Source: Schistosoma haematobium
Lineage: Eukaryota > Platyhelminthes > Trematoda > Strigeidida > Schistosomatidae
Assembly (NCBI RefSeq): GCF_000699445.3
Contig: NC_067197.1
Span: 25,589,809 to 25,653,808 of the forward strand
Reading direction: 5' to 3'
Length of the DNA: 64,000 nt
Shown: piece by piece, positions 36,087 through 48,421 of the stretch
Position numbering within the stretch: position 1 is the stretch's first letter
Layout: each line of letters begins with the position of its first letter
Notes under the pieces: model-generated
Database searches by the model: none
What the model saw: the letters and a program-made list of their open reading frames with translations, nothing else
What the model was told of the DNA's origin: nothing
Made by a program: the position numbers and the translations under genes

Positions 36087-38562
36087 ATCTTAAATATTTA
36101 GAAGCTTGTTAGCTAAGTATAATGTTTATTGTTGTTTCTTTAAAAAAAGAACACCATTGAATGTTAGCTACCATTATTTAAGAGACACTTATAAACTGAT
36201 TATCATAAATTTTATGTAGAATGTGCTAAGGACTAAAAGATAAAGCAGATTTTTATTGCTGTTCTTATTTTAGTGTCCATGGAACTACTATTACGTTCAT
36301 TTCAATGTTAACTACAATAATGGCTAATATTCCTAGTAATTCCACTGTCACTAATTCTGGCATTATAGTTACTGAACATTTTTTTTCGAATATAACATCA
36401 TTTTGCCAGTCTTTTTTTATGTCGTCTACACAATAATTTTGCTTTTTATCGCTAGAGATAAATATTGTCGTTGTTAATAATTATGATAACACAATAGTAA
36501 TCAGTAGTAAGAAGTAGAAACATTAATTTGATCTACGACCTAAGTATTTACTAGTTGACATACATATTCACATTTTTATCCCTTTCACCGATAAGAGAAA
36601 CATTGTGAATCAGTTAATGAATACTGAACCTTATAGTTAAAGTAATATTCATCTGATTTACTGTTACGTATATGTTCTTAAGAAAGACAATGGAAGAAAT
36701 GAAGAAAGAAAATATTCTACAAAATGTACATTTGTACAAAATTTAGTAAATACAAGTACTTTAAAATATGATACTTTCTTAATCTAAGATAACACGCAAT
36801 TATAATTTATGGGGAGGAAATATCATTAACAGTAACTTACGTCTCCTATTCTATTACTTTTACAATGTATTTATATGTATTAACTTATATATTTGTGTGT
36901 ACATGTACATGAATATTAGAAGAAAAAGATGTAAGACGATAAGAATCGTAAATAATTACTGAGCTATAAAAGTTAAGCAATACTTCCTTCCAGTAATGTT
37001 AAGAAAAGAGAATTCAATGGAATTAAGCCTTATCATTGAAATGTAATATTTATATAGAACTTTAACTGATGAATAAGAAACTATAAGAAACTATTTTCAT
37101 TGAATTTATGAAAGTAAAGGAATATATGTATATGTATACATATATCTGCATAAATCGTCTGACTATACATGGTAAAAATAATCATACAATATTCATTCTA
37201 ATATGGAATTCAATAGATAATGAGAAAACAAAGAATAAGATTTGTTTCAGTCTAGACTTACTACATATAAATCTTAAACAATAATTAGTTTTAACACAAT
37301 AATCAAGTAATTACTAACGATTGAATTGTGGATACTGGCTCTTTCTTTAATTTAATTCTTCATAATCTAATCAAATGAATAGGTATGATAGGATAATTTA
37401 GGTGAACATATTTAGTACAGAACAATAAAGATCATTCACAGAAATTATGAAGTACAAAATGTTTCTACTGGAACACAATTTACTAATGAGTCAAACGACA
37501 GAACACAGTAAGACAATCTTTAAATATAAGGTTGAAAAACTTGAATTTCAGTCTAATAGGTTAAATTATATTCTAATTGACCATATATATGGTTTTTTCA
37601 ACTGTATTCATATAACATGAATAATTATGGGAATCATCAAGTAATTACTTGGTTATTAAGTAATACACAAGTGATTAGAAAGCATTTTGGTTATTTTAGG
37701 CTCGTATGCATAAAACATTCTTTCATTAGGTTACAAGTTAATCATGAAAGATAGAGCTCTTGAATAAAAATTAATTGGGAAGCCAGTTGAAGAGATCAAC
37801 CCAATTAAAGTTAGGTATTTTCAACCTGAAATCAATAGTAACTTTCAGCCAATTATGATTTAAACATTTTAGGCTTTCTTTCTAGAAGATATTTTGTTGA
37901 AAGGGTATTGTTGAATTTGTCTATAATATCAATATTATTAAAAATCACAAGCGAATGAACCAACTTAACGTTCACCATTTTTAACACATAACATTGTCAA
38001 ATTCATTAATACATGGCTTATTTTGGCCTTTAAAATATCACAGTAATTATGGACTTATAACTATAGAGCCTGATGTTGAAGTTATTGAAAACAATTGTTC
38101 GCTCAAATATTCTTCATTTTTGAACATTCTATGGGGATTTTTAAACAGATGATAAACAGTCAAAGGAATGGTATGGTAAGGAAGGTCAGTCAAAAATCTC
38201 TATACCACTGGTGGATCAAAAAGCCAACCACACAATCATGAACGATATTTTAAATATACATTATGTATATCTATATTACTTTAGAAGTTTTTTGAACCTT
38301 GTGATCATTTTTCATTATTGTTTTCAGAACTGAAATTTCCAAACACTATCTACAGGTTAAAACCTCTAACCAGTATAGATATTCTGTGTTGGGGAAAAAT
38401 AGCTGTATGTTTTTGAGACCAGCAAGTTTACATAGGATTTAGATAATTATCTATCTATTTGCCACTTTAAGTTTAGTTGAATAAAAATATTAGTAAGCAA
38501 ATGTTCAATGAAATACAAAATTTCTTTCTTCATCATAAAGTTTTGATGAAAGTATTATTATT
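36087..38562. other. AT-rich gene-free stretch
   Basis: Nothing recognisable apart from short AT runs (for example TATATGTATATGTATACATATAT near 37,123-37,145). The longest frames have no features of a gene. Confidence 0.5.
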
Positions 38563-38940
38563 ATTAGCTTTATTCAATATTATATTTTTGATACAATGTA
38601 GAATTCTCACTACAAAGTATTTCAACAAGTTTCCGTTTCTTATTTCATGGTCAATCCTGATGATAAATATTGAGTGAACGACAGTTAGAAGTTAGCAGTC
38701 CAGTCAATCAACATCGAAATAATGTACATTGATTTCGATACATATTGCCATCAACCACAATATCTCTAATTGCGCTGCGCATTTCGTAACTTGTACAACG
38801 AATGAATGTACACTTTTGAGAAACGCATTTGAATAGGTTATGCGAATAATGGACGTAATGATGTATTGAAAGAAACAAGGTTAGATAAATTGTTGAGATA
38901 TCTAGATGACAGGAACATGTAGCCTAGATGTTCAAGCAGG
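38563..38940 (-). repeat. 378-bp inverted repeat, right copy
   Basis: It is the reverse complement of 33,031-33,408, with matching ends and equal length. A 66-codon frame at 38,477-38,677 overlapping its start is not conserved as coding in the other copy. Confidence 0.85.
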
Positions 38941-39239
38941 CAGCTATTGATCATGCGCAACCCTTCATTCATTGTCTGAGATGGATAACTGTCCCCAGAC
39001 GACACAGATTAAACTTTCCTGGTCACAGCTTCTCATTAGAACTCCTGGAAATCGTTTAATTATTATATTTCACCACGCTTAGCATTTATTGACACACTGT
39101 ATTTAAACTTATTATTAATTATAAGTCAATTTACTAAAAACAAATTTTCTTTTCCACAAAATATTCATTTTTAATGAAAAAGAATAATGCTGATTTCCAT
39201 TCATTTGAAATGTTTCTCATTTCATTTTTTTTACAGATC

Positions 39240-39420
39240 ATTGTGTGTACAGATAAATCACGTTCGCGCGCGAGACCGATAGATCCTGAGTTCGAACCTC
39301 GCGAGGCGGGATCGTGGATGCGCACGGCTGAGGAGTCCCATACTAGGACGAAACGGCCATCCATTACTTACAGGTTTTCCATGATGGTCTAGCTTTAATT
39401 GACTCATAAATTCAACTATA
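39240..39420 (+). repeat. tRNA-derived SINE-like element with near-complete hammerhead
   Basis: B box GAGTTCGAACCTC is followed by the hammerhead block at 39,318-39,370: CTGAGGA intact (39,328-39,334), helix II GTCC/GGAC, GAAAC at 39,350-39,354 and cleavage triplet ATC at 39,359-39,361. The 3' helix I strand has changed (CATTAC for CAGTGC), so helix I is weak. The 3' part GGTTTTCCATGATGGTCTAG is typical of the family. Confidence 0.8.
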
Positions 39421-39789
39421 TCAAATTTATCAATATCAGTTCATTAGATTGAACTTATCGACATCTTATATGTAAAATAAAGATTGGTAATGAACAAAAT
39501 GGTGTAAAGCTTTCATAAGTTACATTTTAATTAATGAATCATGTCATAAACCTAAATCAATTTCAAAACCTTTTTCAAGAAAGCACTTCCACCAAAGGCA
39601 TAGTGTTACATCTGTGATACACCACAGTAATTTTGTTGGTTTCTATATCTTCTTATAAATAAATGATAATGTTTATATTTCCGGAAAATGAATACTTTCT
39701 GTTGTTTGGAAAACTTGAATCTATTTTAAAATAACTTTCACTAACAAAATATTAACGATTTTAGTTGATATTCCTGACATAAATTATTG

Positions 39790-39965
39790 TTTAAACAATC
39801 CGTAGAGATAACTTCACTTGTAGCTCATCTAAAGTTACTGGCAATTCCAAACCTGGGTAAAGGGGGAGGGTTGGATGTGGGATTAGAACTCCCATCCTGT
39901 AGAAGAAAATCTTCCCGAAAAAACGCTAGACAGAATAAACTATTCAATATATATGGTGTTGAACG
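39790..39965 (+). repeat. GC-richer retroelement-like fragment
   Basis: The block with CCAAACCTGGGTAAAGGGGG, AGGGTTGGATGTGGGATTAG and AACTCCCATCCTGTAGAAGA stands out from its AT-rich surroundings. It resembles leader sequence of schistosome RTE elements as I remember them, but there is no coding evidence here. Confidence 0.3.
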
Positions 39966-40027
39966 TTTATTTTGAAAAAGCATTTATATTACTATCAGTA
40001 TAGGGTTGTGAAGATTATTACGTTTTT

Positions 40028-40215
40028 GATTGAGATCATGAACTGATTGATGTTAGACCATCATTGAAAACTTGGGAGTACTGCACGACCATTTCGTCCT
40101 ATTATGGGATTACTCGGCAGTGCTCATCCACGATCCCGCTTGCGGGATTCGAACCCAGAGCCTTCATCTTCGCGCGCGAACATTGGTTGTCTAACATCAA
40201 TCGGTTCATGATCCA
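40028..40215 (-). repeat. tRNA-derived SINE-like element, minus strand
   Basis: On the minus strand it has GGGTTCGAATCCC (B box), the GATCGTGGATGAGCACTG segment, and a hammerhead block mutated to CCGAGTA. The outer ends are an inverted pair (TGATGTTAGACCA and its complement GGTTGTCTAACATCA), showing fold-back organisation. Confidence 0.75.
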
Positions 40216-41160
40216 AATCAAAACATTCCTATTACCATTTTGATTTATGTTGCCTATTTCGCATAAATTAACATTTATTTTTTTTCTTATACTATATCAT
40301 TATTATTTAGTTGATTATTTCAATTCCAATGCATAATACACTCAAATTATGAATATTTAATTTAATCATTACACATTCTTGATAAATATATTATCATAAC
40401 CGTTTCGGGTTCATCAGTGCACTTTAAAATTAACTCATGTTCTTTTCTGTAAAGATTTATTGTTAGTTGATGAGAAATTAAAGTAAATACGAAAGGCAGA
40501 ACATCATTCTGATAATAATAATTATTATTATATATAAACCCCAGATTATAAGAAGGATGTATTTAATGTAAATTTATGAGTAGCCAACACAAATGATAAT
40601 ATCCATATAGTTGATACAATTGAATTACTTTTAGTGGGTAAATAATACGAATAAGAATTACTCATCAATGTAAAGTATGTGGAAGATAGTAGAAATAAAT
40701 AAATAATAATAACGATAATAATAATTATAATAATTATTATTATAAAAAGGGAGTACACCTATGTATTTATGTTAATTGACACGCTTATGTTAGGAAAATA
40801 CCCAAAAATTAACTATTTATGATATACTGAATAAGTCGATTCATAATTACCTTTATTATCCAAGTAAGAGGTTTGAAATATACCCCTATATATATTTATG
40901 TGTAGCCAGTGTTTCAGTAGTTTATTGAACTGAACTTATAGAAAGATGTTTATTTTATGTATCAATTTATTATAAATAATAATATATTTAGCGAAATGTT
41001 TATTATTATGTTTGACCTTAATTTATTATTTGATGCAATCTTTACAATTTTATTATCCCTTCCTTTATTACAAGTTTATAGATATACAAATTATCATGGA
41101 AAAAATAACACACCAGTTTTCCTAAGGACAAGTTTATTGAATGATATTTATCAAATTCGT
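40216..41160. other. AT-rich stretch with ATT/AAT runs
   Basis: Imperfect trinucleotide AT repeats lie at about 40,513-40,532 and 40,703-40,745; they create low-complexity Ile-rich frames. No gene is seen. Confidence 0.6.
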
Positions 41161-41164
41161 TAAG

Positions 41165-41310
41165 GTGCTAATAGTGGAATTTAAAACGTATATTTTGTTT
41201 CGTTTGGGATTTGTCAGCTGATTGTATTTGGATTTCAGCTTAGATGCTGAAACTGATCCTTAACATCCACAATTGCTTTGAACATCAATACTAGAATACA
41301 GGTACATTCA
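41165..41310 (-). repeat. Highly decayed S-alpha-like unit
   Basis: On the minus strand the order CAGCTGACAAATCCCAAACG, then CGTTTTAAATTCCACTATTA, matches the S-alpha hammerhead region (CAGCTGACGAGTCCCAAATA... GATTCCACTGC) with many changes. Confidence 0.5.
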
Positions 41311-42230
41311 AAATGATAATTCTTAAACAAAACAAAACACTTCATCCAAACTTATTAAAATTTTCAACCATGTAACATTATTGAAATAATCCTTTCATGA
41401 TGTAGATAGGCCTAAGAGATTTCTCATTACTCATTCTCATTATCAATAATGTAGAAATACAAACACTTAATCATTGAATGATAATTTTCCAAGTTTTTAT
41501 TCTATCGAAAAACAATAATCATTTGTTCATGAGTAAAATTAATATAATTTACAAAAAATAATTGTAAATGGACTGTTTCGATATAACTTAGCAACAAAAT
41601 AAAATCAGCTGATTTCATGGTTTTTTGGAGACTTACATAATTTTTTGATGTGCAAAAATTTTAATCAGTTTAATAAAAAATACATCTAAGATTAGTGTTA
41701 TCTATTTTCCTTTTAACATCTTAAATACAATAGTTATTATTTGATTAAATTTGTGGTTATATTATGAAAATCAAGCTGACTATTTCTGAGATTGAAAACG
41801 AGACTGTAGTTAACCGTTTATCTCATTATTTAAAGTTCTCTTTGAGAATCCTTTATAAGTATTTTGCAATATTTCTACTGACAAAATCTAAATTCTTATT
41901 ATCAGAATATCAATCAAATCTGTGCTCAAACTTTTGCCTGGCAATATAGTTTTCTAGATGTTTGAATTTATTGACCAAGGTGTGGATATAGTTTCAAGTG
42001 AATTGAAGAAGGAATATTTACCTGCGTTCATAAGTTTCTTCTTACAGACTAAGGTAACTTTTACTCATGCGTAGACATTCGTTGTTCATCTGTAGAAAAT
42101 CTTGGTGTATATCGACACGTACTCAAATGTAGTTAACTGATTGCGTTAGTCAATGAAGGTAAACTGAGAAACAATCGTTCAGATGACTTGTTCACAGAAA
42201 TTTTAAGATGACAATTCCTTTGATTTCAAT

Positions 42231-42482
42231 AGTTGAGATCATGAGTCAATTGAAGCTAGACCACCATGGAAAACCTGGAAGCACTGGACGGCCAGTTCGT
42301 TCTATTGTGGGACTCCTCAGACGTGCGCCTGCGCTCGAAACTGATATGCCCTGGGTTCGAATTCCACGAGGCGGGGTCGTGGATGTTCATTTCTGAGGAG
42401 TCCCACAATAGGACGAAATGGCCGTCCAGTGCTTCCAGGTTTTCCATGGTGGTCTAGCTTTAATTGACTCATAATCTCAACT
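42231..42482. mobile_element. Fold-back element with hammerhead motifs in both arms
   Basis: This is a 252-bp element with long inverted arms (about 42,231-42,322 and 42,391-42,482) around an 70-bp centre that holds a B-box-like GGGTTCGAATTCC. The right arm, plus strand, has an intact CTGAGGA (42,393-42,399), helix II GTCC/GGAC, GAAA at 42,415-42,418 and GTC at 42,424-42,426. The left arm, read on the minus strand, has CTGAGGA and GTC but GAACT in place of GAAAC. Because of the inverted arms the two strands give nearly the same translated peptides, which are not genes. Confidence 0.85.
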
Positions 42483-44760
42483 ACTAAGATTACTACAATC
42501 TTCACAAAGCCGTTTCTTATACTGATTCCTTTGATGTTGAAGCTAAATGGTTCACTTGAAATCTTAGCATAATCAGCAGTCACTAACAGAACAAATGTTG
42601 GATGGATATACTTAGAATACATCCCTAGTAAAATAAAAAACTTAATTCAATCTTAATTTGATTAAATTGCTCGGTTTTTATAATACCATACCGATAAATT
42701 TTTACTAGCGTTTGGTTTTTTGCAACGTTGTCTAAATTCATCAAATAAAACAGTATTTTATCTCTTCATCACTTATACAGAATACAGTAGAAACAGTGGA
42801 ATCTTGAACAGTTTTGAGACCTTTGTATAAACCGTCTAAATAAGTTTGCATGAATATTTAAAAATTCATTTGTGTAAATGAGTTAAATTAGATTAACAAT
42901 CATAGAGTGGTAACTGGTTTTCAGTAAAGTACTGTGAACTACTTATACCTAAAATTACAGTAGTATCCTGAAATAATGAAAATTTCTTCATTCCCCATTA
43001 AAATCTAGTTTATTGGACTATATGGGGTCTGTTGTCCACCCACACAAGCTATACACATACAAACAGAAGATGCATAAATCAAAAAAGAGGGAAGTCAGTT
43101 ATACTGGCGCCTATTATATTGAAGGCGCCTAGTACATTCAAACATGGCAACGATTCATAATGAGATTTAGGCGAAAATGGTACCACACTAACCTGAATTA
43201 GGGTAAGTAGAAAATATTTTGTCATTACTTTTTTGATAATAAGGCACTATACCAAAAGTTAGCCATTTTCATGTATACTTAATACATATTCAATTAACAC
43301 ACTAAACATTATGATAGAAAATGTTTAGTTAAGTGATAGTTTGGTGCGTGCTACTTATATTGACATAAATAGTACATAACGCGAGTCAGGAATGTAATGT
43401 CTGTCAGCAGAAGATTGAAAAGATCAAGAAAGGAAGAACGGGAATAGAAAGCGATTAGTATAGAACTGCAAGAACAATGAAGTCCGAGACAATTACTGAA
43501 CATTTTGCAAATTAGGTTTTATAGTACGGTTTTTCTATTAGTTAATCCATATACATTTTCTTCCTGGACATTCGTATCCCAAAAGTTCTTGGTGGTCAGG
43601 ATTTCAATTAGCATAAATTCTTTCCTCCTTATCATGATATCAAGAATGAAGTGAACTAATTACTGGGATTTTCTTATCCAGTTATTTTTATGGCACCAGA
43701 TATTTCCTGTTGGTTTGCCTGTTGATTGCGATGACACTGGTTAGAATGACAATGAAAGGTTTCCAATCACATATCATAGAATTAAGATGGTGAAACCAAA
43801 ACTCAGTCCATGAGAGCATTAAATTACACTTTATCTCTTCACTTTTAGGAGTTCCGGGATAACGGTACTATTTATGTTTATCTTAAGTAAGATGCAAGTA
43901 AATAACTTGCTTGCTTGTTCCTACATAAATCTCAACTTTATCTAAGGTAAGTAGAGGTAACTGGGAGAAAACGTTAGAATTCGGTTTTATGTTATTTGGC
44001 ACGCTTTAGTTAGATGTACCTAAATTCTTGACAGGACTGAAGCTTTCCATGGAATACAAACGTATTTCAACTAGTTTCACAGTCTGGTGCATTAAAGACT
44101 AAATAAATATGACTTGGTCATTGTTGTCATTCAGTGTTTTCCGATTGTATATTATTATGCTGTTAATAGGTTAAGAAAGAAATCGGTTCAGTTTTGATAT
44201 AACCGTTTTTCATTTCGTTTAATTGTTTGAATGGAACGACCGGTAAATACGGCAGCCATAGTTCATTTCTGTATTCTAAACAATCGTTAAAAAAACAATG
44301 ATTTTATTGCTGTCAATTGCGTACTTTATGTAAATTACTCGATAAACAGAGTTTTGTCAATATATAAAGTAATTAATATCGAGTTGTTCAGTTTCGTGAA
44401 AACGTATTGGCAGATGAATTTTTTCGATGTGCAAAAGAGTTGACTGAAAGAATGCATTTCAAAACACAGCTTTTTGAGCTTAAAGCCTTTCAAAAGTGAA
44501 TATTTTTGGTTGTTTCTGCAAATGAATAGAATACATTTAGTTCTGTTGGTGAGCATATCTCTTTTAAATCTTCTAATTAGATTCAACTGATCAGTACTTT
44601 TGCCAACTGTTCCTTAGATGGTTTGTTAATGTACTATTATGTCAAAATGGTTTCCAATTTATTCCTGTTGTGTCAGAATCTACGTCCAAACTAAAATTCG
44701 TTCTTGATAGTTATTTATTATTGGTAAATAAAAGTCATGAATTACTAAACTGGTTAATAT
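42483..44760. other. Gene-free stretch with one LTR-like fragment
   Basis: Apart from the LTR-like fragment at 43,347-43,560, nothing recognisable is seen; an 83-codon minus frame at 44,335-44,586 has no domain. Confidence 0.5.
43347..43560 (+). repeat. LTR-like dispersed repeat
   Basis: CGTGCTACTTATATTGACAT, AAATAGTACATAACG, GAAGAACGGGAATAGAAAGC and GAACAATGAAGTCCGAGACA follow the same order as in 62,191-62,400, and the first part matches 23,779-23,815 on the minus strand. Confidence 0.5.
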
Positions 44761-44764
44761 TAGA

Positions 44765-44965
44765 CATAAAGACTGTTGAATCCCGACTCACTGTTTAAAG
44801 GTTAAACGTTCCCTCAAGACCGAAAGTTCCGAGTTCGAGTTCCGCGCGCGGAATCGTGAGTGCGCACTGCTGAGGAGCCCCATACTAGTACAAGATGGCC
44901 ATTCAGTGCTTCCAGGTTTTCAATGATGATCTAACTTAGATCAGTTCATGATTCCAATCAAATTC
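44765..44965 (+). repeat. tRNA-derived SINE-like element
   Basis: A B-box-like GAGTTCGAGTTCC is followed by GAGTGCGCACTG, CTGAGGA and CAGTGC, so helix I is complementary (GCACTG/CAGTGC). However, GAAAC has become CAAGA, so the hammerhead should be inactive. The element ends in GATCTAACTTAGATCAGTTC. Confidence 0.75.
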
Positions 44966-45107
44966 AAAAATCACTTTCAAACCCATACTGAAAACAACGA
45001 AATTATTTGACTTCAGTAACATGTGAACATCAGATTATTTTCAAAATTTTCGTCTTTATTGGTATAATTTTTTTTAAGAAGTGTAATCAAATTCTAATAA
45101 ATAGTTG

Positions 45108-45370
45108 AAATCATGAGTCACTTGAAGCTAGACCACCATGAAAGACCTGGAAGTACTGGTTAGCTGTTTCGTCTTATTATGAAACTCCTCAGCAGTGCGC
45201 GTCCACGATCCTGCCCCCTGCGAGATTCGAACCCAGGACCTATCAATCTCGCACGCGAGCGCCTAACCACTAGACGAAACAGCCTTCTAGTGCTTCCAGA
45301 TTTTCCATGGTGGTTTAGCTTCAATTGACTCATGATTTAAACTATTGAAATTACTAAAATCTCCACAAAA
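45108..45370 (-). mobile_element. Fold-back tRNA-derived element
   Basis: Both termini carry the family sequence TGAGTCA(C/A)TTGAAGCTAGACC in inverted orientation. On the minus strand an A box (TCTAGTGGTTAGGCG) and B box (GGGTTCGAATCTC) are well preserved, followed by CTGAGGA and GAAAC. The cleavage triplet has changed to TAA, which should block self-cleavage. Confidence 0.8.
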
Positions 45371-45447
45371 TATCCCTTCTGAAAATTCTAATCAAGCGGA
45401 AAAAAAAAATAATCTCTCAGCCTAAACTGTACAACACTCAAGATTAA

Positions 45448-45650
45448 GCAACGATTGATAGTGGACAAAACGCGTGTCCTGGATTCCACTGCTAGCCACT
45501 ATCCATCTTTGTTTATAAAAGCTTATGAATTAAGGCAATATCGAGTTAATACGCACAGTATGCATATATACCAATAAGAGATTGATCAATTGCAGTCTTA
45601 AACCTCAATGGAAAGATACAAGCATAACAATACTAAGTGAACTCAAGATT
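45448..45650 (+). repeat. S-alpha-like fragment, 5'-truncated
   Basis: It begins inside the hammerhead region (AAAACGCGTGTCCTGGATTC then CACTGCTAGCCACTATCCAT) and continues through ATTGCAGTCTTAAACCTCAA into the typical right part of the unit. The upstream CTGANGA half is missing. Confidence 0.75.
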
Positions 45651-46006
45651 AAGTTTATTCTATATAAATCAAATTTCAACCATTTTAGTTTTAACAAAAT
45701 CTTATTTAAATATTAAATGAAATAATGAAGTCTATAAGAAGTGAAAATACACCTACATGAAAAACAGTATATATTCTTCTCAGTATTTATATCAGTTAGT
45801 AACAAACACTATAATCACTATTACGTCAAGATACATTCAGTTTATTGAAATTTTTCTTTAAATTATTTTAATGGAGTCTTTTTCAAATGAACAGTTGTTT
45901 AGAATGAATGAATTCATGTTAAATAAGATAAGAGGTATTTTTATATTTAACTAAAATGTACATTGTACAATATTTTTAATGGGTTTAACCAAGTAAATTT
46001 TATATC

Positions 46007-46052
46007 CATCCATCTATCTATCTATCTATCTACCTATCTATCTATGTATCTC
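46007..46052 (+). repeat. (CTAT)n microsatellite
   Basis: About eleven tetranucleotide units with a few interruptions (CCAT, CTAC, GTAT). Confidence 0.9.
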
Positions 46053-46559
46053 TCTTTTCTTTTGGCCTTTTTTTCTCCCTTTCGAAAAAAAAGCATCAAC
46101 CAGTTTCATATTCAAGATTTTTTTATATAGGCAATTAAAAATGTTATGAAATATCATAAAATTCATATTACATTTTACTATATAAGAGAAAAAAAATTTT
46201 TTTTTCTGTTATACATGTGGATACATTAAGACTGTCATTTTGTGATACATAAAGGTCATCTTATAATAGTAGATAGTCTCTACTCTTATCATCATAACAA
46301 CTGCATAAATGACCTTAAATGTAATAAAAGAAATCATTTTTTTTCTTATGAATATGAAATATATGCTTAAATTTTCTATGTAGAAAAGTGTAATAAAGTT
46401 TGGAAACTTTCGTATTATTACATCTTATATAATTCTAATAATTGTGAGACGTATTAAATGATCCTCTTACATAGCCTTTATCATTGACATTCACTTCAAA
46501 TCATGGAAATAAAATGCAATATATTTCTCTGTTGTGAGATAGTAACTCACTGATGAAAA

Positions 46560-46830
46560 CAATGGTGGATGTGTCAGTCAATTTCGTGGATTAGTTGAAG
46601 CAAGACATTAACACCGTTGGATGCCAACTCAATGGTCTAGTGGTTAAGCGCTCGCGCGTGAGACTGATATGTCCTGGGTTTGAATCTCGTGGGGTGGGCG
46701 AGATAGTGGATGCACACTACTGAGGAGTTCCACAATAGGACGAAACGGCTATCCAGTGCTTCCAGGTTTTCTGTGGTGATCTAGTTTCAATTGACTCATG
46801 ATCTCAACCAGTGAAATTACTATAATATCC
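46560..46830 (+). repeat. tRNA-derived SINE-like element with best-preserved tRNA part
   Basis: The head GAAGCAAGACATTAACACCG is followed by a clear A box (TGGTCTAGTGGTTAAGCGC at about 46,630) and B box (GGGTTTGAATCTC), then the hammerhead block (46,710-46,765): CTGAGGA at 46,720-46,726, GAAAC at 46,742-46,746 and ATC at 46,751-46,753. Helix I keeps four of six pairs. The 3' part GGTTTTCTGTGGTGATCTAG is as in the other copies. The pol III promoter lies upstream of the ribozyme on the same strand. Confidence 0.85.
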
Positions 46831-46869
46831 ACAAAACCCTTTCTGATATTTCTCTTTTTGTTTAAAAAG

Positions 46870-47025
46870 TATGGGTGATGAATAATAGCTTGCAGTGGAA
46901 TCTAGGTAGCACATTTTGTTTTATTTGTGACCAGTTAGCTAGATGTACCTGAAAAAAAATTAGAGACGGATTAATTGTAGTCCTAAACATTGGTGGGAGG
47001 ATTCAAATAACCAATATAAATGAAT
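46870..47025 (-). repeat. Decayed S-alpha-like unit
   Basis: On the minus strand CAGGTACATCTAGCTAACTG, then CTAGATTCCACTGCAAGC, matches the S-alpha hammerhead region; the core is degenerate. It is followed by the CCTCCCACCAATGTTTAGGA part of the unit. Confidence 0.6.
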
Positions 47026-48421
47026 ATAAGAGACTATGGTCTAACATCGATGAAATCACTGTGTTATATGATAATTAACTTTTAATAAGTTTAAAAAGAA
47101 AAGCAGACTCAAAGATAATACAAGTGATCAGATAAACTTAGCTACTTTAAGAAGAGAATATCATTTTTTCTGTTCTCGAAAAAATTTCGCAGCATAGAAT
47201 CTCAGTTTGAAAACAAATATTTAAACAACATGCCTGTTTACTGAATCTCACTAAAATTAGGAATGCAATATGAATATTATTTGGTAAAATTCAACTTAGT
47301 ATGTTTGTTAAAAACAAAGTCAATGGTAAATGAAATAAAAGTAATTTCTGACCTTATTTTGAAAGGTAAACGTATATGTATGAACGTCTATGAAGGAATA
47401 CTCTTGAGTGATTGTAATATGCTAGACAAGAATCAAGCTTGTTAGTTATGCGTTGGTTTTCTCAATGTTTAAAGAGCACTCAAAATCTTCTATTCTGCAA
47501 CTATCTAGAGTTTATATGACATTTATAATAAATTTGGTTGTTTTACTAAGAAAATCCTCAATCTATTGGTAACATAATGGTTTTGCAGATCATTTATTTG
47601 AGATTTTGAGTTAGCAACTCATTAAGTTTTCCTCTTACAGTCTGCCTTGATATAGTAGACTTAAATACATGATACGAAACCTTATGAAAACGTCTAACTG
47701 AAAGATAAATAAGAAATATATAAATGAAGCCAAAATTAGAAATTGTTTTGAAAATAAACAATTTTTGCAATGGAGTATTTCGTGTTTTTACTTATTTACT
47801 TACGAGAATGAAAATTCATAGTGGTACTTTTACAAATCACAAAAACAAATTTACGGGTTTGTTGACTTAGTATCCATTGTACTGATGCATTTGTTCTCTA
47901 TTCAGTATACCACCCACATAGATTCCAATGAACTTAATCGGAAATAAATGATGAAAACATCATTCAAATGGATGGATTTTACGCTTAACGTTTATTATAT
48001 ACCCATACAATTAGCCAATTAAAACTAATCTTAGCCCAAAAAGCAACAACGACTGAGTATTGTTAACTTATCAAGATTGCCAAGTAATTCAAAGTTTCAG
48101 TGTTGAAATATCTTCAATGAAATATAAATCTTACCTTATTTATGTGCTTCTAAATATCAACTTTGATTCATCAATAACAATGGGGACTAGCATACTGGTT
48201 ACTATGCCTGGTATCCCCTGTTCTGTATTGTGATGGGATGCAGACATTTAGTATATATAACAACCTATTGGCTAGGGGCACAATGAAAAGAAAACTAAGT
48301 GACTTCTGACAATATTAGGTGACTGAAAATTTATGATACTTATAGTGCTGCTTAATGTTGTTTAACACTGTGTACAAATAGTAGGACATACTTTAAACCA
48401 GAATAAAATTATAAATTTCAC
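47026..48421. other. Gene-free AT-rich stretch
   Basis: No gene or repeat family is recognised. Confidence 0.5.

Noticed and set aside
33031..38940. Maverick/Polinton-type DNA transposon with long terminal repeats
   Set aside because: The interior is too short and has no polymerase, integrase or capsid-like frame; it contains only other repeats.
42256..42457. Overlapping opposite-strand frames with nearly identical peptides
   Set aside because: They arise from the inverted arms of the fold-back element and are not genes.
45280..45310. Second hammerhead in the right arm of the 45.1-kb fold-back element
   Set aside because: Only the GACGAAAC...CTAGTGC half is present; the CTGANGA half is missing.
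46621..46695. tRNA gene candidate (clear A and B boxes)
   Set aside because: The same boxes recur in more than ten diverged copies tied to a common 3' part with a hammerhead, and no clean acceptor stem or anticodon arm can be drawn. It is a tRNA-derived repeat.
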